From Rhodocyclales bacterium (GTDB lineage Bacteria; Pseudomonadota; Gammaproteobacteria; Burkholderiales; Rhodocyclaceae), in the NCBI GenBank assembly GCA_016214145.1, contig JACRPA010000002.1, forward strand, positions 558,001 through 622,000: a DNA stretch of 64,000 nucleotides, written 5' to 3'. Numbering within the stretch: position 1 is the first letter of the stretch; each line of letters opens with the position of its first letter. Shown piece by piece: positions 29,304-37,998 of the stretch. The translations under genes and the position numbers were made by a program. A model generated the notes under the pieces. That model searched no databases. It was given only the letters and a program-made list of their open reading frames with translations, and had not been told where the DNA came from.

Positions 29304-29965
29304 ACTACCGCGAAATCGCCCACAACGGGGTCTGGAAGCAGAACACCAGCCTGGTGCAACTGCTCGGCCTCTGCCCGCTGCTCGCCGTCAGCACGACCTT
29401 CGTGAACGGCGTCAGCCTCGCCATCGCCACCATCTTCGTCATGGCCCTGGCCAGCGGCGTGGTGGCCAGCGTGCGCAGCTTCATTCCCCGCGAGATCCGC
29501 ATCCCGGTGTTCATCCTCATCATCGCCGCGCTGGTGACGATGGTGGATCTCGCCATGAACGCCTGGCTGCACGAGCTGTACCTGGTGCTCGGCATCTTCA
29601 TCCCGCTCATCGTGGTGAACTGCATCGTGCTGGCGCGCGTCGAGGCCTTCGCCGCCAAGAACACGCCGCTGGTCGCCGCCTGGGACGGCGCCATGATGGG
29701 CGTCGGCATGGTGGCGGCCATCGCCGTGCTGGGCGGCCTGCGCGAGCTGATCGGCACCGGCCTGCTGTTCTCCGGCATCGAGATGGTGATCCCCGGCACG
29801 CGCGCCCTGCAGGTGCTGCCGGCGGACTACCCGGGCTTCCTCGTCGCCATCCTGCCGCCCGGCGCCTTCCTCGTGCTCGGCTTCCTGATCGCCGGGCGCA
29901 ACTGGCTGGATGCCCGCGCCGCCCAGCGCGCCCGCCTGGCCGTACCCGCGCAAGCCCCCGCCTGA
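29300..29965 (+). CDS. rnfE: Electron transport complex subunit RnfE
   Basis: A 221-residue integral membrane protein related to RnfA/NqrD, with six helices. It starts NYREIAHNGVWKQNTSLVQL and carries LLGLCPLLAVSTTFVNG and VNCIVLARVEAFA, with the cysteines that hold the shared Fe-S cluster with RnfA. ATGA overlap with rnfG. The C-terminal Ala/Arg tail is slightly extended. Confidence 0.95.
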   Translation: MNYREIAHNGVWKQNTSLVQLLGLCPLLAVSTTFVNGVSLAIATIFVMALASGVVASVRSFIPREIRIPVFILIIAALVTMVDLAMNAWLHELYLVLGIFIPLIVVNCIVLARVEAFAAKNTPLVAAWDGAMMGVGMVAAIAVLGGLRELIGTGLLFSGIEMVIPGTRALQVLPADYPGFLVAILPPGAFLVLGFLIAGRNWLDARAAQRARLAVPAQAPA

Positions 29966-29973
29966 GCGCCGCG

Positions 29974-30609
29974 ATGACGCCGAAGAAAGTCCGCACGATC
30001 TTCGAGCGCTTCGCGCAGGCCAATCCCGCCCCGACCACCGAACTTGAATACAAGACGCCCTACCAGTTGCTGGTGGCGGTGATCCTCTCCGCCCAGGCCA
30101 CCGACAAGAGCGTGAATCTGGCCACGCGCGACCTCTTCAAGGCGGCCGGCACGCCGCAGAAGATGGCGCGCCTCGGCGAGGCCGGACTGACCCCCTACAT
30201 CAGCCGCATCGGCCTCTACAAGTCGAAGGCGAAGAACGTCGCCGCCATGTCGGCCATCCTGCTGGAACGGCACGGCGGCGAAGTGCCGAACGATCGCGCG
30301 GCGCTGGAGTCCCTGCCCGGCGTCGGCCGCAAGACCGCCAACGTCGTGCTGAACACAGTCTTCGGCGAACCGACGATCGCCGTCGATACCCACGTCTTCC
30401 GCCTGGCCAACCGTTCGCGCCTCGCCCCCGGCAAGGACGTGCGCGAGGTGGAGGACAAGCTGCTCAAGGCCATTCCCGGGGAATTCCTCGCGAATGCCCA
30501 CCACTGGCTGATCCTGCACGGCCGCCATGTCTGCAAGGCCCTGAAGCCGGATTGCCCGCGCTGCCTCATCCACGACCTGTGCGAATGGCCGGAGAAAACC
30601 GCGGGATGA
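29974..30609 (+). CDS. nth: Endonuclease III
   Basis: A 211-residue DNA glycosylase/AP lyase for oxidised pyrimidines. The helix-hairpin-helix LPGVGRKTANVVL contains the catalytic Lys, VDTHVFRLANR has the catalytic Asp, and the C-terminus has the Cx6Cx2Cx5C [4Fe-4S] motif CKALKPDCPRCLIHDLC. It follows rnfE by 8 bases, the same gene order as in E. coli rsxABCDGE-nth. The R5 repeat copy b starts at its stop codon. Confidence 0.97.
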   Translation: MTPKKVRTIFERFAQANPAPTTELEYKTPYQLLVAVILSAQATDKSVNLATRDLFKAAGTPQKMARLGEAGLTPYISRIGLYKSKAKNVAAMSAILLERHGGEVPNDRAALESLPGVGRKTANVVLNTVFGEPTIAVDTHVFRLANRSRLAPGKDVREVEDKLLKAIPGEFLANAHHWLILHGRHVCKALKPDCPRCLIHDLCEWPEKTAG

Positions 30610-30718
30610 GCGCCATCCGCCGGGCCGTCCCAAGGATGGCGCAGCCAACGACATGGAGCCGCATGGCGGCGAACAACCGTCACCCCCGCCCGCGGGGCGG
30701 GGGCCGGGGGGTGGGTAC
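30606..30718 (+). repeat. Intercistronic structured repeat R5, copy b (nth-FIST)
   Basis: It aligns end to end with copy a at 25794. It begins with ATGAGCGCC over the nth stop and ends next to the FIST start. Hairpins: GCGCCATCC with GGATGGCGC; GCCGC-ATG-GCGGC; CCCCCGCCC with GGGCGGGGG. The stem bases that differ from copy a change on both sides of each stem. Confidence 0.85.
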
Positions 30719-31831
30719 ATGACTCTGATCGCTACCGCCCTGGCCAGCGCCGACAAGGTCGAGCCCGAACTGGCCGCCGATGTCGTGCGTGCGGCGCTCG
30801 AGCGCGCCGGCATCGGCATCGCCCATAGCGTACTGCTGTTCCTCAGTGCGGATTTCGCGCACCAGGCCCACGCCGCCGTGCTGGCCGCCTCGCGCGCAGC
30901 GCACTGCCTGCAGGTGACCGGCTGCACCGCGCCGGGCGTGTTCACCGAGGAGGACTGGGTGCTCGACCGCCCCGCCGCCTGCGCCATGGTCTTCGGCGGC
31001 GACTGCGGACTGGCGGCCCATCCCGAGGCGGACGCCCCGCTGCTCACCCTGGCCGCGCCGAACGCCGCCACCCGCGGCTGGCTGGAGAGCGGCGGACAGC
31101 GCTACGGCCTGCTGTCGACCGACAACAGCGCCCACGGCGCGGGCCGCATCTGGTGTCACGGCAAGATGGCCGCCGAAGGGCGCTGCGAAACGGCGATCGC
31201 CGGCGCGCGCGCGGCGATCGGCGTCTCCCGCGGCATGCGCATCCTGTGCGAACCGCGCCAGGCGACCGTCAACGGCCGCGACGTGCTGAAGACGGGAAAG
31301 CATCCTGCGCTCAATGCGCTGCTGCGCGAATTGCCGCTGGAAATGCGCGAACTGGAGAAGCTGCCCTTCCACCTGCTGGCGGCCGGCATCGTCAAGGGCC
31401 GGCCGGAACGCGCCATCGAGGAAGGCCGCTATGCCCTGGCGCCGATCATCGCCGCCAGCCACGATGAACGCTCGGTCACGCTGTCCGTGCCGCTGGAAGC
31501 CGATGCGCAGGTATTCTGGGCGATGCGGCAGGGCCTGGCGGCGGAAAACGACATGCGCCGGCTCGCCGGCGAACTGGCGGACCGGCTCGGTGCGACGCCG
31601 GACTTCGGCCTGATCTTCTCCTGTCTCGGCCGCGGCCCCTATTTTTTCGGCGGCGAGGACCGCGACCTGGCCGTGGTCAAGGAACGCTTCCCGGGGATGC
31701 CGCTGATCGGCGCCTATGGCGGCGGCCAGATCGCCCCTCTCTTCGACGGCAATGGCCAGGTGCACAACGCCGCCGTCCTCGCGTTATTCGACGCCCGTAC
31801 CCTGGAATCAAAAGCGGGCACCCGTGTTTAA
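30719..31831 (+). CDS. FIST domain protein
   Basis: A 370-residue protein with FIST_N (about 30-210) and FIST_C (about 215-360) regions, ending with the typical FGLIFSCLGRGPYFF and PLIGAYGGGQIAP. FIST domains are proposed small-ligand sensors of signalling proteins; here the protein is stand-alone and soluble. I chose ATG 30719 because the frame upstream is R5 repeat. Its stop region overlaps the DUF1841 start by 8 bases. Confidence 0.88.
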   Translation: MTLIATALASADKVEPELAADVVRAALERAGIGIAHSVLLFLSADFAHQAHAAVLAASRAAHCLQVTGCTAPGVFTEEDWVLDRPAACAMVFGGDCGLAAHPEADAPLLTLAAPNAATRGWLESGGQRYGLLSTDNSAHGAGRIWCHGKMAAEGRCETAIAGARAAIGVSRGMRILCEPRQATVNGRDVLKTGKHPALNALLRELPLEMRELEKLPFHLLAAGIVKGRPERAIEEGRYALAPIIAASHDERSVTLSVPLEADAQVFWAMRQGLAAENDMRRLAGELADRLGATPDFGLIFSCLGRGPYFFGGEDRDLAVVKERFPGMPLIGAYGGGQIAPLFDGNGQVHNAAVLALFDARTLESKAGTRV

Positions 31832-32246
31832 CCCCACGCGCGACCAGGCCCGCCAGTTCTTCATCGAGGCCTGGCGCAAGCACCGGGCGAAGGAAGTCGT
31901 CTCCCCGCTGGAGGATGCGGCGATTCGCCTTGCCGGAATTCACCCCGAGTACCACCGTCTGCTGGAAGACGGCGAAGCGGCGCTTGCCCGCGAGTGGACG
32001 CCGGAATCCGGCGAGGCCAATCCCTTCCTGCATCTTTCCCTGCACCTGGCCGTGGAGGAGCAGCTCTCCATCGACCAGCCGCCCGGCCTGCGAACCGCAT
32101 TCGAGAAACTGTTGGCCCGGCACGGCGACCGCCACGCCGCGCTGCACGACGTGCTGGAATGCCTGGGCGAAACGATCTGGCGGTCGCAGAAAAGTCAGTC
32201 CCCGCCGGACGGCGAGGCCTACCTGGAGTGCGTCAGGCGGAAATAG
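31824..32246 (+). CDS. DUF1841 family protein
   Basis: A 140-residue protein of the DUF1841 family, seen mainly in beta- and gammaproteobacteria; function unknown. Family pattern: MFNPTRDQARQFFIEAWRKH, HPEYHRLL, NPFLHLSLHLAVEEQLSIDQ and HDVLECLGETIW. The start is GTG 31824 inside the end of the FIST gene. The C-terminal KSQSPPDGEA segment is encoded by a copy of the dispersed 24-bp word. Confidence 0.9.
   Translation: MFNPTRDQARQFFIEAWRKHRAKEVVSPLEDAAIRLAGIHPEYHRLLEDGEAALAREWTPESGEANPFLHLSLHLAVEEQLSIDQPPGLRTAFEKLLARHGDRHAALHDVLECLGETIWRSQKSQSPPDGEAYLECVRRK
32191..32214 (+). repeat. Dispersed 24-bp word, copy 3 (in DUF1841 gene)
   Basis: AAAGTCAGTC, then CCCGCCGG, then ACGGCG, preceded by a further A. 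It matches the consensus fully, within the C-terminal coding part. Confidence 0.65.
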
Positions 32247-32257
32247 GCAGCGGGTTT

Positions 32258-32320
32258 GCGGGAGCGGCGTCCACGCCGCGATATTTGCGGCTGCCATCGC
32301 GGCGCAGACGCCGCTCCCAC
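32258..32320. repeat. Palindromic repeat family R2, copy a
   Basis: GCGGGAGCGGCGTCCACGCC at the left pairs imperfectly with GGCGCAGACGCCGCTCCCAC at the right. It fills the gap between two convergent genes and could act as a terminator. A second copy is at 58322. Confidence 0.8.
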
Positions 32321-32324
32321 GGGA

Positions 32325-32346
32325 TAGTCAGCCTGCGCGATACGCC
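32325..32346 (+). repeat. Dispersed 24-bp word, copy 4 (degenerate)
   Basis: ATAGTCAGCC, then TGCGCGAT, then ACGCCT. Two or three differences from consensus. It covers the stop codon of the HDOD gene. This copy is weaker than the rest. Confidence 0.4.
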
Positions 32347-33215
32347 TGGATCTCGCGCAGGTCCACCGCCAGGCCGCGCGCCAGGTCGTCGATGTCGTCC
32401 TCGAACCAGCCCAGGTGGCCCAGCGCCGCTTCCTTGGTGTGCTCCCACTCGGCATCGTCGGGATAGTTGAGGAAGCGCGCGACGATGTGCTCGGAAATCA
32501 GGCGAATCGCCACCAGCAGGCAGACGTCGGGCGTCGCATGCTTGCGCGTCTCCGCGAAGATGGCCGGTTCGTGGTGGAAGCGGATGGCCCAGATCACCTG
32601 ATCGGGCAGGTACCAGTTGCGGGCCAGCAGCGCGCCGACGAGGACATGGTTGGTGTGGTGGTGCTCGTCCTCGATCGCCGTCACCGCCAGAGGCGCGGCA
32701 TTGGCCTGAATCAGCGTCTGCCTGTAGTCGGGAAACTTCTGCATCAGGATGGAGATGCCGGCATCGTGGAAGAGGCCGAACGTATAGGCGTCGTCGGATG
32801 AAATGCCCGGCAGGCGGCCGGCCAGGTAGGCCGACACCACGGCGTTGTAATGGGAGCGGTCCCAGAAGCGCGCCAGCGTGGGCGCCCCCGCCCCGCCCAG
32901 GCTCTGCCTGAGCACGACGCCGTAGACGATCTTCAGCAGGTTGCGCAGCCCCAGCACCGCCACCGCCTGCTGCACGGACTGCACCTTGCGCCGCAGGGCG
33001 AAAAAAGGCGAGTTGGCCGACTTGAGCACGGCGGCGGCAAGCGCCACATCGCCGGTAATGAGCCGCGAAATGCGGATGAAATCGATATCGTCGCGCTGGG
33101 CCTCTCCGAGCAGCGCGACAATGATCTCCGGGCAAGGCGGGACGGAAATGTTTTTCAGCGTCTCGACCGCCACTTCGTCGGACAGGTCGGCATCGAAAAA
33201 TTCCGTTGCATCCAT
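32328..33215 (-). CDS. HDOD domain protein
   Basis: A 295-residue protein consisting almost entirely of an HDOD domain (about 15-235): VPPCPEIIVALLGEAQRDD, ITGDVALAAAVLKSANSPFF, GLFHDAGISILMQKFP and AIRFHHEPAIF. HDOD proteins are HD-related but usually non-catalytic signalling modules. ATG 33215 has GGAGCG just upstream on the minus strand; longer frames have no such signal. The gene is divergent from moxR and convergent with DUF1841. Confidence 0.88.
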   Translation of the reverse strand: MDATEFFDADLSDEVAVETLKNISVPPCPEIIVALLGEAQRDDIDFIRISRLITGDVALAAAVLKSANSPFFALRRKVQSVQQAVAVLGLRNLLKIVYGVVLRQSLGGAGAPTLARFWDRSHYNAVVSAYLAGRLPGISSDDAYTFGLFHDAGISILMQKFPDYRQTLIQANAAPLAVTAIEDEHHHTNHVLVGALLARNWYLPDQVIWAIRFHHEPAIFAETRKHATPDVCLLVAIRLISEHIVARFLNYPDDAEWEHTKEAALGHLGWFEDDIDDLARGLAVDLREIQAYRAG

Positions 33216-33393
33216 CGTCGCTCCCGATGTGGGACAGCACCGTCGACCCCGCCGTATCGCTACCCGGACGCAAGTCGGCACCGCATTGTATCGAAAATGC
33301 CGCCGGCACATCGCCGGAATTGTCCCGGGCCGTGTGGATTAATCCGCCGATCAACAACTATAATTGCCCTTCGCCCCTGAATGGATTTTCGCC

Positions 33394-34245
33394 ATGCGCT
33401 TCGAAGGTTCCACCGATTACGTCGCCACGCCCGACCTCATGCTGGCGGTCAACGCCTCCATCACCCTGCAGCGCCCGCTTCTCGTCAAGGGCGAGCCCGG
33501 CACCGGCAAGACCATGCTGGCCGAGACCGTTTCCGCGGCCCTCGGCCTGCCGCTGCTGCAGTGGCACATCAAGTCCACCACCAAGGCGCAGCAGGGCCTC
33601 TACGAGTACGACGCGGTTTCGCGCCTGCGCGACTCCCAGCTCGGCGGCGAGCACGGCAGCCGCGTCCACGACATCTCCAACTACATCGTCAAGGGCGTGC
33701 TGTGGCAGGCCTTCAGCGCCGAGACGCCGACGGTGATCCTCATCGACGAGGTCGACAAGGCCGACATCGAATTCCCCAACGACCTGCTGCGCGAGCTCGA
33801 CCGCATGGAGTTCTACGTCTATGAGACGCGCGAACTGATCAAGGCCCGGCATCGCCCCATCGTCTTCATCACCAGCAACAACGAAAAGGAGCTGCCCGAC
33901 GCCTTCCTGCGCCGCTGCTTCTTCCATTACATCAAGTTTCCCGACAAGGAGACGATGCAGAACATCATCGACGTGCACTTCCCCGGCCTGAAGAAGACCC
34001 TGATCCGCGAGGCGCTGGAAGTGTTCTTCGAGCTGAGGGAAATTCCAGGCCTGAAGAAGAAACCCTCCACCTCGGAACTGCTCGACTGGCTGAAACTGCT
34101 CGTCGCCGAGGACATCCCGCCCGAGGCGCTGCGCGCCAAGGACCAGAAGGCCGCCATCCCGCCGCTGCACGGCGCGCTGCTGAAGAACGAACAGGACGTG
34201 CATCTGTTCGAACGCCTCGTTTTCATGGCGCGCCAGAATCGCTGA
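33394..34245 (+). CDS. MoxR family AAA+ ATPase
   Basis: A 283-residue AAA+ ATPase. Walker A GEPGTGKTMLAE, Walker B VILIDEVDKAD, sensor 1 IVFITSNNEKELPDAF and the arginine-finger region FLRRCFFHYI are present. MoxR ATPases act with VWA-domain partners to mature or remodel protein complexes. The expected VWA partner is at 36662, separated by a 2.4-kb cyclase gene. ATG 33394 starts at the conserved RFEGSTDYV. Confidence 0.92.
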   Translation: MRFEGSTDYVATPDLMLAVNASITLQRPLLVKGEPGTGKTMLAETVSAALGLPLLQWHIKSTTKAQQGLYEYDAVSRLRDSQLGGEHGSRVHDISNYIVKGVLWQAFSAETPTVILIDEVDKADIEFPNDLLRELDRMEFYVYETRELIKARHRPIVFITSNNEKELPDAFLRRCFFHYIKFPDKETMQNIIDVHFPGLKKTLIREALEVFFELREIPGLKKKPSTSELLDWLKLLVAEDIPPEALRAKDQKAAIPPLHGALLKNEQDVHLFERLVFMARQNR

Positions 34246-34255
34246 TCCGGTGCCG

Positions 34256-36655
34256 ATGCGCCTCTTCCTCCTGCTGCTGGCCGCCCTGCTGCCGCTGCCC
34301 GCCAGCGCGCTGGAGAAGGTCACCCTGCAGTTGAAATGGAAGCACCAGTTCCAGTTCGCCGGCTACTACGCGGCGCAGGAAAAGGGCTACTTCCGGGAGG
34401 CCGGGCTGGACGTCGGCATCGTCGAAGCCGGCCCCGAAACCGATCCGGTGCGCGAGGTGCTCGACGGGCGCGCGCAATTCGGCGTCTCCAATTCGGCGCT
34501 TCTCCTGGCGCGCGCGCAGGGCAAGCCGGTGGTGGCCCTGGCGGTGATCTTCCAGCATTCGCCCTTCATCCTCGTCGCGCGGCGCGACGGCGGCATCCGC
34601 ACCGTGCACGATCTCGTCGGCAAGCGCCTCATGGTCGAGCCGCATGCCGACGAAGTCTTCGCCTACCTGCGCAAGGAGGGCGTCAGCGAAAAGCTTCTGA
34701 AGATACAGCCGCACAGCTTCGACCACCAGGACCTGATCGACGGCCGCGCCGACGTGCTGACCGCCTACAGCACCGACGAGCCCTATTTTTTCGAAAAAAA
34801 GAAATTCGCCTACCTGGAGTTTTCGCCGCGCGCCGCCGGCATCGACTTCTACGGCGACAACCTGTTCACCTCGGCCGACCTGACCGCACGCCGGCCGGAA
34901 CTGGTGAAGGTCTTCCGCGACGCCTGCCTCAAGGGCTGGACCTACGCCATGCAGCATCAGGACGAGATGGCCGACCTGATCGTTGCCCGCTACGGCAACC
35001 GCAAGAGCCCCGATCATCTGCGCTACGAGGCGCGCGAAATGCAAACCCTGCTGCGGCCGGATCTCATCGAAATCGGCCACATGAATCCCGGCCGCTGGAG
35101 GCACATCGCGGACACCTATGCCGACATGGGCATGATGGCGCGCGACTTTCCGCTGCAAGGATTTTTATTCGATCCGACGCCGCGCGCCGATCGTCGCATG
35201 ACGGCGGCGACCGCCGCCAGCCTGGGGCTGGTCCTGTTTCTCGGCGCCGTGATTGTCGGCTTCATCGGCTTGACGCGAAAACTCAGACAGGAAATCGCCG
35301 GCCGAAAGCATACCGAAGCCGAATTGCGCGAAAGCGACAGGAAATTCCGCACCATCGCCGACACCACGCCCGTCGCCCTGCTGATCACCCGCCCCGAGGA
35401 CGGCAAGGTCATCTATGCCAACGGCGCGGCGGCGGAGCTCGGCGGGCTGCCGCTGGAGGATCTGATCGGCAGCGACGTCACCCGTTTCTACCCCGACCCT
35501 GCCGCCCGCCGGCGCTTTCTCGAGGAACTTCGCGCCACCGGGTCCGTCCGCAACCAGGTGATCGAGTTCCTCCGCAGCGACGGGGCGCCGGTGCTGACGC
35601 AGCGATCCGCCACGCTGGGAACGCTGGACGACCAGCCGGCCCTGTTCGTCGCCATCGCGGATCTGCGGGAGCGCAAACGCCTGGAGGCCGCGCTGCTGGC
35701 GCGCGGCGCCGCCATCGAGGCCGCCGCCGAAGGCATCGCCATCACCGACCCGAACGGAACCATCGAATACGTCAACCCCGCCCTGACCGTGATCGCCGGC
35801 TATTCCGCCGAGGAACTGGTCGGCCAGCACACCCGTATTTTCAGCAGCGGCAAGCACGACAAGCCCTTCTACGATGACCTGTGGCGCACCATCGGCGCCG
35901 GACGGATCTGGCGCGGCGAGATCGTGAACCGCCGCAGGGACGGCACCCATTACACCGAATTGATGGCCATTGCGCCGGTGTGCAACGAACAGGGCGAAAC
36001 GGTCCACTTCGTCGCCGTCAAGCATGACATATCCGAGAGAAAACGGATGGAGAACGACCTCAAGGAAACCAACGCCATGCTGCAGCACCAGCTGGACGAG
36101 ATCCACCGGCTGCAGGAGGAACTGCGCGAGCAGGCGGTGCGCGACGGCCTGACCAACCTGTTCAACCGCCGCTACCTCGACGAGACCCTGGAGCGCGAAC
36201 TGGCGCGCGCCAAGCGCGAAGGCTACCCGCTGTCCCTCGTCATGATCGACATCGACCACTTCAAGAAGCTGAACGACACCTACGGCCACCAGGCCGGCGA
36301 CAAGGTGCTGCGCGAACTGGCCGGCTTGCTCTGGGGAAACATCCGGACGGAGGACGTCCCCTGCCGCTACGGGGGGGAGGAATTCCTCGTCCTCCTGCCG
36401 CGCATGCCGCTGGATGTCGCGCTCGAGCGTGCCGAAGACTGGCGCAAGACCCTGCAGGCCACCCGCGTGCCGTTCGGGGATTTCCAGCTCGAGGCGACCA
36501 TCTCCTGCGGGCTGTCCGCCTATCCGGACCATGCCCGCACGCCGGACGACCTGATACGCTGCTGCGACGACGCGCTGTACAAGGCCAAGCACCATGGCCG
36601 CAACCGCTGCGAGATTTTCCATCCCGGCCATCAGGCCCATCGCTCACACCCGTAG
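34256..36655 (+). CDS. NMT1/THI5-type sensor diguanylate cyclase with two PAS domains
   Basis: A 799-residue protein. Signal peptide (1-19, ending ASA) is followed by an NMT1/THI5-like periplasmic binding domain (about 20-290, TLQLKWKHQFQFAGYYAA), a membrane helix (about 315-337), two PAS domains (about 355-470 and 480-605), a short coiled coil and a GGDEF domain (about 630-790). The active loop reads GGEEF and is preceded by RTED at the correct distance for the inhibitory I-site, so it probably makes c-di-GMP and is product-inhibited. The binding domain suggests a pyrimidine-like or riboflavin-like periplasmic ligand, which is inference. It lies between moxR and its VWA partner. Confidence 0.92.
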   Translation: MRLFLLLLAALLPLPASALEKVTLQLKWKHQFQFAGYYAAQEKGYFREAGLDVGIVEAGPETDPVREVLDGRAQFGVSNSALLLARAQGKPVVALAVIFQHSPFILVARRDGGIRTVHDLVGKRLMVEPHADEVFAYLRKEGVSEKLLKIQPHSFDHQDLIDGRADVLTAYSTDEPYFFEKKKFAYLEFSPRAAGIDFYGDNLFTSADLTARRPELVKVFRDACLKGWTYAMQHQDEMADLIVARYGNRKSPDHLRYEAREMQTLLRPDLIEIGHMNPGRWRHIADTYADMGMMARDFPLQGFLFDPTPRADRRMTAATAASLGLVLFLGAVIVGFIGLTRKLRQEIAGRKHTEAELRESDRKFRTIADTTPVALLITRPEDGKVIYANGAAAELGGLPLEDLIGSDVTRFYPDPAARRRFLEELRATGSVRNQVIEFLRSDGAPVLTQRSATLGTLDDQPALFVAIADLRERKRLEAALLARGAAIEAAAEGIAITDPNGTIEYVNPALTVIAGYSAEELVGQHTRIFSSGKHDKPFYDDLWRTIGAGRIWRGEIVNRRRDGTHYTELMAIAPVCNEQGETVHFVAVKHDISERKRMENDLKETNAMLQHQLDEIHRLQEELREQAVRDGLTNLFNRRYLDETLERELARAKREGYPLSLVMIDIDHFKKLNDTYGHQAGDKVLRELAGLLWGNIRTEDVPCRYGGEEFLVLLPRMPLDVALERAEDWRKTLQATRVPFGDFQLEATISCGLSAYPDHARTPDDLIRCCDDALYKAKHHGRNRCEIFHPGHQAHRSHP

Positions 36656-36661
36656 CCAATC

Positions 36662-37834
36662 ATGCTGATAGATTTCTTCCACCACCTGAAGGCCAGCAAG
36701 CTGCCCGTCTCGACAAGGGAGTTCCTCACGCTGCTGGAGGCGCTGCAGAAGCATGTCGCCGGCCACAGCATCGACGACTTCTATTTCCTCTCGCGCACCT
36801 GCCTGGTCAAGGACGAGACGAACTACGACAAGTTCGACAAGGCCTTCGGCGAGTATTTCAAGGGCGTCGAGCGCATCCCCGGACTCGAAGCGGAAATCCC
36901 CGAGGACTGGCTGCGCCTGATGGCGAAGAAGCACCTGACGCCGGAAGAGAAGGCCAAGCTGCAGGCGCTCGGCTGGGACAAGCTGATGGAGGAATTCAGG
37001 AAGCGCCTGCAGGAACAGAAGAAGCGCCATGCCGGCGGCAGCAAATGGATCGGCACCGGCGGCTCCAGCCCCTTCGGCGCCCACGGCTACCATCCGGAGG
37101 GCATCCGCATCGGCGGCGAATCCGCCGGCAACCGCACGGCGGTCAAGGTGTGGGAAAACCGCGAATACCGCAACCTCGACGACAAGGTGGAGCTGGGCAC
37201 GCGCAACATCAAGGTGGCGCTGCGGCGGCTGCGCCGCTTCGCCCGCGAAGGCGCCGAAGAGGAACTCGACCTCGACGGCACCATCTCCGCCACGGCCCGC
37301 AACGCCGGCTGGCTCGACCTGCTCATGCGGCCGGAACGGCACAACAAGGTGAAGGTGCTGCTGTTCCTCGACATCGGCGGCTCGATGGACGACCACATCC
37401 GCGTCTGCGAGGAGATGTTCTCGGCGGCCAAGACCGAATTCAAGCACCTCGAGCATTTCTATTTCCACAACTGCGTCTACGACCACGTCTGGCGCGACAA
37501 CCGGCGCCGCCACTCCGAGCGCTTTGCATTGTGGGACGTCATGCACAAGTACGGCCCCGACTACAAGCTGATCCTGGTCGGCGACGCCACCATGAGCCCC
37601 TACGAGATCATGCAGCCGGGCGGCTCGGTGGAGTACATGAACGAGGAGTCCGGCGCCGCCTGGATGCGGCGCCTGCTCGACACCTATCCCCATGCCGTCT
37701 GGCTCAACCCGGAGCCGGAGCACCTGTGGCCCTACCGCCACTCCATCACCCTGCTGCACAACCTGATGGGCGGCAGGATGTTCCCGCTGACGCTGGAAGG
37801 CCTGGAACGGGCCATGCGCCTGCTCAGCAAATAG
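36662..37834 (+). CDS. VWA domain protein, MoxR partner
   Basis: A 390-residue protein with a C-terminal von Willebrand A domain. The metal-ion site reads FLDIGGSMDDHI (DxGxS, a variant of DxSxS), followed by FYFHNCVYDHVW and LILVGDATMSPYEI. The N-terminal half is helical and charged (CoxE-like). It is the expected partner of the MoxR ATPase, for metal-dependent complex assembly. Start ATG 36662 lies 6 bases after the cyclase stop, so the three genes probably form an operon. Confidence 0.9.
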   Translation: MLIDFFHHLKASKLPVSTREFLTLLEALQKHVAGHSIDDFYFLSRTCLVKDETNYDKFDKAFGEYFKGVERIPGLEAEIPEDWLRLMAKKHLTPEEKAKLQALGWDKLMEEFRKRLQEQKKRHAGGSKWIGTGGSSPFGAHGYHPEGIRIGGESAGNRTAVKVWENREYRNLDDKVELGTRNIKVALRRLRRFAREGAEEELDLDGTISATARNAGWLDLLMRPERHNKVKVLLFLDIGGSMDDHIRVCEEMFSAAKTEFKHLEHFYFHNCVYDHVWRDNRRRHSERFALWDVMHKYGPDYKLILVGDATMSPYEIMQPGGSVEYMNEESGAAWMRRLLDTYPHAVWLNPEPEHLWPYRHSITLLHNLMGGRMFPLTLEGLERAMRLLSK

Positions 37835-37866
37835 CGGACAATAGCTGCCTTCAAACGGAGGAAATT

Positions 37867-37998
37867 ATGTACCCCCACGCTCACATTCGTTCGCTGCCCC
37901 CCGAGGGGGCGTTTGCCTCCCTTGGGGCACCCCAAGAGTACTTCTTCGGGCTGGCTTCGCCGGCCCTTCAGGGCGCGGCCCAGCAGGAGGCAACATGA
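37867..37998 (+). CDS. 43-residue leader ORF formed by repeat R6
   Basis: GGAGG at 37857-37861 is followed 5 bases later by ATG 37867. The frame (MYPHAHIRSLPPEGAF...) runs through the R6 repeat and ends with a TGA that overlaps the next ATG. The peptide has no family resemblance and its composition follows the palindromes, so a functional product is doubtful. It may couple translation to the FecR-like gene. Confidence 0.35.
   Translation: MYPHAHIRSLPPEGAFASLGAPQEYFFGLASPALQGAAQQEAT
37868..37994. repeat. Palindromic repeat family R6
   Basis: It contains GCCCCC-CGA-GGGGGC, then CTTGGGG-CA-CCCCAAG, then GAGTACTTCTTCGGG. Part of it (CACCCCAAGGGTACTTC-like) also occurs inside R2 copy b at 58358. 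It sits between a good Shine-Dalgarno and the next gene. Confidence 0.7.
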
